This document shows, in pieces, positions 1 through 4,954 of a DNA stretch of 6,770 nt (the stretch's first letter is position 1; each line of letters opens with the position of its first letter). The position numbers were made by a program, and so were the translations under genes. The stretch is from contig JAHZAR010000120.1 in the NCBI GenBank assembly GCA_019423835.1, positions 1-6,770 on the forward strand, written 5' to 3'. The notes under the pieces were generated by a model. That model worked only from the letters and a program-made list of their open reading frames with translations, searched no databases and was not told where the DNA came from. The stretch comes from Clostridiales bacterium. Its GTDB lineage: Bacteria; Bacillota; Clostridia; Lachnospirales; Lachnospiraceae.

Positions 1-1
1 C

Positions 2-1603
2 GTCACCAATGAAAAATGGACCGTGCTTTCGGTGGGGCGGGTGATGACCTGTGTGCTGGGGATGGTGGTCCGGAGGGAGAGAGAGATTCGCAATTTCGTG
101 AAAACTCCCTTTTACCGCGTAATAGGAACCTTTACGGAGGATGGAATGAAGGTCAGCGCGGAGTGGCGGGCTGTCCAGGGTTCCCGGTATTTCCAGTCGC
201 CGGTTCTCTACAGGGACAATGGCTTTAAGGAGAGGGAGAAGGCACAGGAGCTGATTGCCTGGCTGTCCGCAGAGGGCCCTGTAACGGGAACGGTTTTCTC
301 TGTGGAAAAGAATAAGGAGACCAGGAATCCCCCCCTTCTCTACAATCTGGCAGAGCTGCAGAACGACTGCTCAAAAATGTTCAAGATAAGTCCTGACCAG
401 ACACTGAAAATTGTGCAGGAGCTGTATGAGAGGAAGCTGGTGACGTATCCAAGAACGGACGCCAGAGTCCTCTCCACGGCAGTGGCGAAGGAGATCGGGA
501 AGAATCTTTCCGGACTGAAGGGATTTTCGCCCTGTGCCTCCTTTGCGGCCGAGGTGCTCCAGGGGACGGCCTGGAAGACCATCGCAAAGACCAGATATGT
601 CAATGACAAACAGATTACGGATCACTATGCGATCATCCCCACCGGACAGACAGGGGCGGTGAGAAGTCTGCCGCCGCTGAATGCAAAGGTCTATGAGCTG
701 GTTGTGAGAAGATTCTTGAGTATCTTTTATCCGCCTGCCGTATACCGGAAGTACAGTCTGGAGATTGCTGCGAAAACGGAACATTTTTTTGCAAGCTTCA
801 AGATATTGAAGGAGCCGGGATATCTGAAGGTGGCGGACGTTTCCGGCATCAGAAAAAAGGATGAGAATGCAGAGGGCACAAAAGATACGGCCGGTGCAGC
901 AGGTGAAAACGGCGGGGAGCCGTCAGCAGGCGACAGCCATCAGGAGGAGACGGTGATCGGGGATGAGGCCTTTGCCGCCATGCTGGAAAAGCTGAAAAAA
1001 GGCATGACTCTGGAGCTTTCCGGGCTGGCCATCAAGGAGGGGGAAACCTCGCCGCCCAAGCGGTATACCTCCGGTTCCATGATTCTGGCCATGGAAAATG
1101 CAGGCCAGCTCATAGAGGACGAGGAGCTGAGGGCGCAGATCAAGGGAAGCGGAATCGGAACCAGCGCCACCAGGGCGGAAATTCTGAAAAAGCTTATGGG
1201 CATCAGCTATCTGTCCCTGAATCACAAAACACAGGTGATTACGCCTACTCTCCTTGGAGAGCTGATCTATGAGGTGGTCAATGCCTCCATCCGCCAGCTC
1301 CTGAACCCGGAGCTGACAGCCAGCTGGGAGAAGGGGCTGACCTATGTGGCGGAGGGAAGCATCACAGAAAAGGAGTACATGGAAAAGCTGGAGCGTTTTG
1401 TGGCCGGCCGTACCTATGCGGCAGTCCACACGGCCAACCAGGCAGGCTTAAGGCGCCAGTTTGAGCTGGCGGCAGCAAGCTACAAAGGTGCAGGGCAGCC
1501 CCGCAGAAAGGGAGCCGCCAGTGCAAAGGAAGCCGAAAAAAATGTGAAAAATAGCAGAAAAAAGAGTGCAAAGACAGGAGGAACCATCAATGAAAAAAAC
1601 TGA
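2..1603 (+). CDS. topB: DNA topoisomerase III (type IA), 5'-truncated by the window edge
   Basis: Type IA topoisomerases cut one DNA strand through a 5'-phosphotyrosine and pass another strand; topoisomerase III mainly decatenates and resolves replication or recombination intermediates. The reading frame is open from base 2 with no credible start, so the gene begins upstream. The first visible block, LSVGRVMTCVLGMVVRRERE, matches a segment near residue 180-200 of E. coli TopB (from memory), so the Toprim domain is missing only because of the window edge. The catalytic motif TYPRTDAR has its tyrosine at bases 446-448. GSGIGTSATRAEIL near 1147-1185 is the conserved GxGTxATRA block, and LTASWEKGL (about 1312-1338) is also typical. 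An acidic, glycine-rich, probably disordered insert lies near 853-960. The protein ends in a Lys/Arg-rich tail with no zinc-ribbon cysteines. Oddity: the usual GRVQTP reads GRVMTC. It overlaps the next gene by 14 bases, suggesting cotranscription. Confidence 0.93.
   Translation, partial: VTNEKWTVLSVGRVMTCVLGMVVRREREIRNFVKTPFYRVIGTFTEDGMKVSAEWRAVQGSRYFQSPVLYRDNGFKEREKAQELIAWLSAEGPVTGTVFSVEKNKETRNPPLLYNLAELQNDCSKMFKISPDQTLKIVQELYERKLVTYPRTDARVLSTAVAKEIGKNLSGLKGFSPCASFAAEVLQGTAWKTIAKTRYVNDKQITDHYAIIPTGQTGAVRSLPPLNAKVYELVVRRFLSIFYPPAVYRKYSLEIAAKTEHFFASFKILKEPGYLKVADVSGIRKKDENAEGTKDTAGAAGENGGEPSAGDSHQEETVIGDEAFAAMLEKLKKGMTLELSGLAIKEGETSPPKRYTSGSMILAMENAGQLIEDEELRAQIKGSGIGTSATRAEILKKLMGISYLSLNHKTQVITPTLLGELIYEVVNASIRQLLNPELTASWEKGLTYVAEGSITEKEYMEKLERFVAGRTYAAVHTANQAGLRRQFELAAASYKGAGQPRRKGAASAKEAEKNVKNSRKKSAKTGGTINEKN
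1576..1581 (+). promoter_or_regulatory. Ribosome binding site deciding the start at 1590
   Basis: A perfect AGGAGG lies 8 bases before the ATG at 1590. It favours that ATG over the in-frame GTG at 1566, which has no comparable site. The site lies inside the last codons of the topoisomerase gene, so translation of the two genes is probably coupled. Confidence 0.85.
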
Positions 1604-2267
1604 GATGACAATACAGAATCTTTACGATCTGACCCATACAATGGCAGCCCGTTACCTTTCAGGCTTTACTTATCCCTGGGAGGCTCTGGCGGGGCTGGAA
1701 GAATTCTTAAAGGAACTTGGAAATACGCTTCCGGAGGAGGAGTTTGAGAAGAGGGGAGAGAATATCTGGATTCACAGGGAGGCCAAGGTTGCCCCGACTG
1801 CCTTTTTAAACGGCCCTCTGATCGTATGCAGAGGAGCTGAGATCCGCCACTGCGCCTTTGTCCGTGGAAGCGCTCTGGTGGGAGAGGGGGCTGTGGTCGG
1901 AAATTCCACAGAGCTAAAAAATGTCATCCTGTTTGACAAGGTGCAGGTTCCCCACTACAACTATGTGGGAGACTCCATTCTGGGCTACAAATCCCACATG
2001 GGCGCCGGTTCCATTACCTCCAATGTGAAATCCGATAAGCTTCTGGTGAAAATCCATGCGGAGGACGGAGAGATTGAGACGGGAAGAAAAAAAGTCGGAG
2101 CCATGTTAGGCGATCAGGTAGAGGTGGGCTGCGGCTCTGTGTTAAATCCCGGCACGGTAATCGGCAGAGAGTCCAATATTTACCCGCTCTCCAGCGTGCG
2201 CGGCTGCGTAAATGCCAGATCCATCTACAAGAAACAGGGAGAAGTGGCAGAAAAGCGGGAGCAGTAA
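1590..2267 (+). CDS. GlmU-like left-handed beta-helix (hexapeptide-repeat) protein, putative acyltransferase
   Basis: A 225-residue protein starting MKKTEMTIQNLYDL. Residues 1-60 are a helical leader. From about residue 60 to 210 the spacing of small and hydrophobic residues (IWIHREAKVAPTAF, ALVGEGAVVGNS, GAMLGDQVEVGCGSVLNPGT) is that of a left-handed beta-helix. The block PHYNYVGDSILGYKSHMGAG resembles the GlmU acetyltransferase active site. Aligned by eye with E. coli GlmU from memory, K110, H122, Y125 and N145 fall on Lys351, His363, Tyr366 and Asn386, while Asn377 and Tyr387 become H136 and V146. GlmU makes UDP-GlcNAc for peptidoglycan, but this protein has no nucleotidyltransferase domain, so a sugar acyltransferase role is inference and the substrate is unknown. 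Such proteins are often labelled UDP-GlcNAc pyrophosphorylase, which the sequence does not support. It overlaps the topoisomerase gene by 14 bases and ends before a terminator. Confidence 0.8.
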   Translation: MKKTEMTIQNLYDLTHTMAARYLSGFTYPWEALAGLEEFLKELGNTLPEEEFEKRGENIWIHREAKVAPTAFLNGPLIVCRGAEIRHCAFVRGSALVGEGAVVGNSTELKNVILFDKVQVPHYNYVGDSILGYKSHMGAGSITSNVKSDKLLVKIHAEDGEIETGRKKVGAMLGDQVEVGCGSVLNPGTVIGRESNIYPLSSVRGCVNARSIYKKQGEVAEKREQ

Positions 2268-2290
2268 GCAAAGAGCCAGACAGAAACCAG

Positions 2291-2326
2291 AAAGAAAGGC
2301 AGAGGTGCGTTCCCCTGCCTTTCTTT
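2291..2326. terminator. Bidirectional intrinsic terminator between convergent genes
   Basis: Perfect 12-base arms (2291-2302 AAAGAAAGGCAG; 2315-2326 its complement) enclose a 12-base loop. T-rich sequence follows on the plus strand (TTTGGTTGTTTT from 2331), and a weaker T-rich stretch follows on the minus strand. The hairpin lies 24 bases after the beta-helix gene and 25 bases past the end of upp, so it can end transcription from both sides. Confidence 0.85.
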
Positions 2327-2351
2327 GCTATTTGGTTGTTTTGCTGTTTGG

Positions 2352-2981
2352 CTATTTTGTTCCGAAAATCCGGTCGCCTGCATCTCCCAGTCCCGGACAG
2401 ATGTAGGCATTTTCGTTCAGGCAGCGATCCACATGGCCCACATAGATCTGGATATCAGGATGGGCTTTGTGCAGGCGCTGCAAGCCTTCAGGGGCAGCGA
2501 TAATGGCCATGAATTTAATGCTCTTTCCGCCGTGCTGCTTGATAAAATCCACAGCTTCCACCGCAGAGCCTCCTGTGGCCAGCATCGGATCAGTAACCAC
2601 GATAATTCTCTGGTCAATAGGGTCTGGAAGCTTACAGTAGTACTCGTGAGGCTCGTGGGTAACCTCATCGCGGTAAAGGCCGATGTGTCCCACCTTGGCG
2701 GAGGGAACGAGGGCCAGAATGCCGTTTACCATCCCAAGGCCGGCCCGCAGAATCGGGACAATGGCCAGCTTCTTGCCGGCCAGCATAGGAGTCATGCATT
2801 TCTCAATCGGTGTCTCCACCTCCACATCCTCGAGAGGCAGATCCCGGAGGGCTTCGTAGCCCATGAGCATGGCAATCTCCTCTATGAGAGAACGAAATTC
2901 ATTTGTTCCTGTGGCTTTGTTTCTTAAAATGGAAATCTTGTGCTGAATCAAAGGGTGGTCAAAAATTGTAACATTTTCCAT
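2352..2981 (-). CDS. upp: Uracil phosphoribosyltransferase
   Basis: This cytoplasmic pyrimidine-salvage enzyme converts uracil and PRPP to UMP and pyrophosphate. The 209-residue length is the usual one for bacterial Upp. Landmarks are the N-terminal NVTIFDHPLIQHKISILRNK, the AIVPILRAGLGM segment (residues 73-84), the PRPP-binding loop VVTDPMLATGGSA (128-140), and the C-terminal uracil-binding end YICPGLGDAGDRIFGTK (193-209). The ATG at 2981 is supported by AAGGAG (2991-2996 on the minus strand) with a 9-base spacer. The lipoprotein gene lies 68 bases upstream on the same strand. I found no good promoter in that gap, so cotranscription with the lipoprotein gene is plausible but unproven. No key residue appears to be missing. 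Confidence 0.97.
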   Translation of the reverse strand: MENVTIFDHPLIQHKISILRNKATGTNEFRSLIEEIAMLMGYEALRDLPLEDVEVETPIEKCMTPMLAGKKLAIVPILRAGLGMVNGILALVPSAKVGHIGLYRDEVTHEPHEYYCKLPDPIDQRIIVVTDPMLATGGSAVEAVDFIKQHGGKSIKFMAIIAAPEGLQRLHKAHPDIQIYVGHVDRCLNENAYICPGLGDAGDRIFGTK

Positions 2982-2990
2982 GGCTCATAT

Positions 2991-2996
2991 CTCCTT
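2991..2996 (-). promoter_or_regulatory. Ribosome binding site of upp
   Basis: Read on the minus strand this is AAGGAG, 9 bases before the upp ATG. It confirms the chosen start. Confidence 0.75.
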
Positions 2997-3021
2997 CATT
3001 CTATGTTCATTTATGATTCCA

Positions 3022-3043
3022 GGCCGGAAGGCTTTTTCGGGCC
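3022..3043 (-). other. Short GC-rich hairpin between the lipoprotein gene and upp
   Basis: GGCCGGAA (3022-3029) and TTCGGGCC (3036-3043) can pair at 7 of 8 positions around a 6-base loop. On the minus strand the hairpin is followed by TGGAATCA, not a run of T, so it is not a convincing intrinsic terminator. It could be a processing or partial attenuation site between the two genes, or have no function. Confidence 0.35.
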
Positions 3044-3049
3044 GCCTTT

Positions 3050-3862
3050 CTACTTGTTGTCCGGGCTGTACTTGATCAGAGCGTAGCTGCCCAGCTCCTG
3101 GCTGACAGGAACAGCGACGAAGATAACGCCCTGGCGTTCGAAGCTCCAGTATTCAGGATATGCATCGCTGTCTGAAAAATCCGCGGATGAGAGTTTTTTA
3201 TAATAGTAGTCGGTCTCTCTTCCCCCTCCGTTTATGCAGGCCCTGACGGCTGCCTCGTCACCCTGAGGCGCCTCGGCAAAGCTGTATTCTCCGGAGGCCA
3301 GATATCCTGCAATGGTATAGGCGTCTGCATAGTCGGACAGCTGCAGGCTGGAACCATTTTCCAGATCCACAGTATTGGAATAGAAGATCCGCTCCGTGCT
3401 CCCGGAGGACTTAAGAGTCCCCTTGTAGGAGACCACAAGGCGCTTTAAGTTAGAAGATTCTATGGTAGCCTTAATATCCAGAGTGCTGCCTTCCTTTGGA
3501 AGCCCCTTGGCCTTTGCCACAGCAATGGCGTTTGTGCGGAGCATGTCGTTTATTTTCTTTTCCAGTCCGCTGTCAGAGAGGTTCGAGAGAGCCGGATACT
3601 GAATTGACACGCCTCCCTCCGTATAGGTTTCCATGGAGGTAGTGACAGAATATCTGCTACCGGAAGATTCCGACTCCGTTGTGTCCTTGTCGGTGGTCAG
3701 ATCAAGGGTGCTTCCCTCTGTTGGTGTATCAGTTTCATTTTCCTGAATTTCTGCCGCTTCCGTGGTGTGCAGGCTGGAGAGATCAATGGTCTCCTTTTTT
3801 TTGCAGCCGGTGACTGCAACAGCGAGCAGAAGGGCTGCAAGGAAAAGATGTTTTCTTCGCAT
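3050..3862 (-). CDS. Lipoprotein with PdaC/RsiV-like (DUF4163 + DUF3298-type) domains
   Basis: A 270-residue exported lipoprotein. MRRKH is followed by a hydrophobic segment (residues 6-17) and the lipobox VTGC, with the lipidated cysteine at residue 20. Residues 21-82 are a Thr/Ser/Glu/Asp-rich linker expected to span the wall side of the membrane. Residues 84-155 (GVSIQYPALSNLSD..., KKINDMLRTNA) resemble the DUF4163 module that sits before the deacetylase domain of PdaC. Residues 156-266 (FYSNTVDLENGSSLQLSDY, then WSFERQGVIFVAVPVSQELG) resemble the DUF3298 module found in RsiV-type anti-sigma factors. Family assignment is by recognition, not search. No deacetylase or transmembrane anti-sigma part is present, so the role is unknown; a cell-envelope or glycan-sensing function is inference. 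The start is supported by AGGAGG (3870-3875) seven bases upstream. It lies directly upstream of upp. Confidence 0.82.
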   Translation of the reverse strand: MRRKHLFLAALLLAVAVTGCKKKETIDLSSLHTTEAAEIQENETDTPTEGSTLDLTTDKDTTESESSGSRYSVTTSMETYTEGGVSIQYPALSNLSDSGLEKKINDMLRTNAIAVAKAKGLPKEGSTLDIKATIESSNLKRLVVSYKGTLKSSGSTERIFYSNTVDLENGSSLQLSDYADAYTIAGYLASGEYSFAEAPQGDEAAVRACINGGGRETDYYYKKLSSADFSDSDAYPEYWSFERQGVIFVAVPVSQELGSYALIKYSPDNK

Positions 3863-3869
3863 AGTGGTT

Positions 3870-3875
3870 CCTCCT
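3870..3875 (-). promoter_or_regulatory. Ribosome binding site of the lipoprotein gene
   Basis: Perfect AGGAGG on the minus strand, 7 bases before the ATG at 3862. It fixes the start just before a well-formed signal peptide. Confidence 0.8.
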
Positions 3876-3930
3876 TTTTGGCGGCGGAAAGCTGCCTGTT
3901 TCGCAATTCTGAAAATTCTTTCTTGCGGAC

Positions 3931-3958
3931 ATTATATCATATCCTTCGGATATGGAAG
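3931..3958 (-). promoter_or_regulatory. Candidate proximal promoter of the lipoprotein gene
   Basis: A perfect TATAAT (minus strand, 3936-3931) has only a weak -35 match, CTTCCA (3958-3953), 16 bases away. A start near 3925 would give a leader of about 60 bases. An inverted repeat (3938-3954) fills the spacer, as expected of an operator. Whether this or the stronger distal promoter is used cannot be decided from sequence. Confidence 0.45.
3938..3954. repeat. Inverted repeat CATATCC-TTC-GGATATG
   Basis: Perfect 7-base arms around a 3-base centre, sitting between the -35 and -10 elements of the candidate proximal lipoprotein promoter. It could be an operator for a dimeric regulator, or, if transcription starts at the distal promoter, a small hairpin in the leader RNA. 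Confidence 0.6.
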
Positions 3959-3974
3959 CCTCCGGCGGAATATA

Positions 3975-4015
3975 GCGCCCGGCTTTCAGCAGTGAATGCT
4001 GAAACCGGTTTGCGC
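3975..4015. repeat. Long imperfect inverted repeat (hairpin)
   Basis: TTTCAGCA (3984-3991) and TGCTGAAA (3997-4004) pair perfectly around GTGAA. The stem continues with CCGG (3979-3982 with 4005-4008, one bulged C at 3983). It then continues with GCGC (3975-3978 with 4012-4015, three bulged T). The total is 16 pairs. It lies upstream of both divergent genes and would be inside the lipoprotein leader if the distal minus promoter is used. There is no T run after it on either strand, so a terminator is unlikely. Confidence 0.65.
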
Positions 4016-4017
4016 AG

Positions 4018-4046
4018 GTATAATGACTGCTCTGCGGTCATTATAC
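4018..4046. repeat. 13-base-pair palindrome carrying TATAAT on both strands
   Basis: The arms are GTATAATGACTGC (4018-4030) and GCGGTCATTATAC (4034-4046) with loop TCT. All 13 positions pair, one as G-T. Its minus-strand arm contains the -10 box of the distal lipoprotein promoter; the other arm holds a mirror-image TATAAT with no good -35. A position over a -10 box suggests an operator, or less likely a pair of facing promoters. Confidence 0.7.
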
Positions 4047-4069
4047 AATATTTTGTCGTGAAATGTCAG
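4040..4069 (-). promoter_or_regulatory. Candidate distal promoter of the lipoprotein gene
   Basis: On the minus strand CTGACA (4069-4064, 5 of 6 matches to TTGACA) is followed after 18 bases by a perfect TATAAT (4045-4040). By sequence this is the best minus-strand promoter here. A start near 4033 would give a leader of about 170 bases containing the two inverted repeats at 3975-4015 and 3938-3954. Confidence 0.6.
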
Positions 4070-4137
4070 ATATTTTCTATTAATAATTCTTAACTTTTTA
4101 TAAGCAAGGCTTCTAAAAACACTTCAGATTTTATAAC

Positions 4138-4166
4138 TGGCAATAAAAAGAGGGATGGTATATAAT
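4138..4166 (+). promoter_or_regulatory. Promoter of the purine operon
   Basis: TGGCAA (4138-4143) lies 17 bases before a perfect TATAAT (4161-4166), within AT-rich DNA. A start near 4173 leaves a leader of about 38 bases, too short for a purine or ZTP riboswitch. Control, if any, must therefore act on promoter DNA. No known purine operator was recognised. Confidence 0.65.
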
Positions 4167-4196
4167 AAGGTCAGAAACTTTAGAAATTACCGCAAA

Positions 4197-4202
4197 GGGA
4201 GG
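4197..4202 (+). promoter_or_regulatory. Ribosome binding site deciding the GTG start at 4211
   Basis: GGGAGG lies 8 bases before GTG at 4211. The nearer ATG at 4203 runs into a stop after three codons, so GTG is the only sensible start. Confidence 0.75.
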
Positions 4203-4210
4203 ATGAAAAG

Positions 4211-4936
4211 GTGAACAAGATCTCACTTTCTGAGGAACTCAAGAATAATGCGTACCCGGGCCGGGGAATCGTGATTGGAAGAAGCGCCGACGGCACAAAG
4301 GCAGTGGCCGCCTATTTCATTATGGGAAGAAGTGAAAACAGCAGAAACCGCGTGTTCGTGGAGGACGGGGAGGGAATCCGCACCCAGGCATTCGATCCGT
4401 CCAAGCTGACGGATCCGAGCCTGATTATTTATGCTCCCGTGCGTGTGCTGGGCAACAAGACCATTGTCACAAACGGGGATCAGACAGACACCATCTATGA
4501 GGGAATGGATCGCCAGCTCACCTTTGAGCAGTCCTTAAGGAGCCGTGAGTTTGAGCCGGATGGGCCGAATTACACTCCCCGCATATCAGGAATCATGCAC
4601 ATTGAGAACGGACATTACAATTTCGCCATGTCTATTTTGAAGAGCGACAATGGATGTCCCGACTCCTGCCTGCGGTATACCTTTGCTTATGAGAATCCTC
4701 TTCCGGGAGAGGGAAGGTTTATTCACACCTACATGCATGACGGCAATCCGCTCCCGAGCTTTGAGGGAGAGCCAAAGCCTGTGGAGATCCCGGATGATAT
4801 GGACGCCTTCGCCGATATGCTCTGGGAGAGCTTAAATGAGGACAACAAGGTATCCCTGTTTGTCCGCTACATTGACATTGTCACAGGAGAGAAGCGAAGC
4901 AGAATTATCAATAAGAACGGAAATGTGAACGAATAG
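4211..4936 (+). CDS. purO: IMP cyclohydrolase, PurO (archaeal-type) family
   Basis: Predicted to close the ring of FAICAR to form IMP, the last step of de novo purine synthesis, in the cytoplasm. The 241-residue protein shows blocks recognised from the PurO/IMP_cyclohyd family (Ntn-hydrolase-like fold). These are AYPGRGIVIGRSADG (residues 14-28), YFIMGRSENSRNRVF (35-49), IVTNGDQTDTIYEGM (85-99), EPDGPNYTPRISG (115-127) and a C-terminal FIHTYMHDGNPLPSFEGEP (170-188). It is unrelated to the MGS-fold cyclohydrolase half of bacterial PurH. Archaeal PurO is shorter (about 200 residues, from memory). GTG start with a good binding site. The gene for the preceding reaction, AICAR transformylase, begins 18 bases downstream, which strongly supports the assignment. 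Family membership rests on recognition of motifs, not a search. Confidence 0.88.
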   Translation: MNKISLSEELKNNAYPGRGIVIGRSADGTKAVAAYFIMGRSENSRNRVFVEDGEGIRTQAFDPSKLTDPSLIIYAPVRVLGNKTIVTNGDQTDTIYEGMDRQLTFEQSLRSREFEPDGPNYTPRISGIMHIENGHYNFAMSILKSDNGCPDSCLRYTFAYENPLPGEGRFIHTYMHDGNPLPSFEGEPKPVEIPDDMDAFADMLWESLNEDNKVSLFVRYIDIVTGEKRSRIINKNGNVNE

Positions 4937-4940
4937 AGAA

Positions 4941-4946
4941 AAGAGG
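4941..4946 (+). promoter_or_regulatory. Ribosome binding site of the transformylase gene
   Basis: AAGAGG, part of AAGAGGCGG, lies 8 bases before the ATG at 4955, in the 18-base gap between the purine genes. It is weaker than the other sites in the window, which would fit some translational coupling. Confidence 0.55.
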
Positions 4947-4954
4947 CGGACAAT

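Noticed and set aside
371..784. Antisense open frame of 137 codons within the topoisomerase gene
   Set aside because: It lies opposite a clearly conserved coding region, has no ribosome binding site and its translation shows no recognisable motif. It is a by-product of the codon bias of the sense gene.
923..1429. Antisense open frame of 168 codons opposite the topoisomerase gene
   Set aside because: It is opposite conserved topoisomerase motifs, rich in His, Leu and Arg as expected of antisense translation, and has no start signals.
1..1603. Topoisomerase III as part of an integrative conjugative element
   Set aside because: Such elements often encode a TopB, but no relaxase, conjugation, integrase or attachment sequence is seen, and all following genes look like housekeeping chromosome.
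2327..2360. Low-complexity T/G-rich stretch with imperfect repeats of GCTATTT and GCTGTTT
   Set aside because: It is short and best explained as the T-rich tail of the terminator plus the last codons of upp.
2325..2927. Open frame of 200 codons on the plus strand opposite upp
   Set aside because: upp on the minus strand is unmistakable; this frame begins inside the terminator arm and T-rich tract and has no ribosome binding site.
3767..4093. Open frame of 108 codons running out of the lipoprotein gene into the intergenic region on the plus strand
   Set aside because: It begins antisense to the lipoprotein signal peptide, lacks a binding site, and runs through the inverted repeats and the distal minus promoter.
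4167..4210. Possible purine or ZTP riboswitch ahead of the purine genes
   Set aside because: The leader after the best promoter is only about 38 bases and has none of the conserved cores of these riboswitches.
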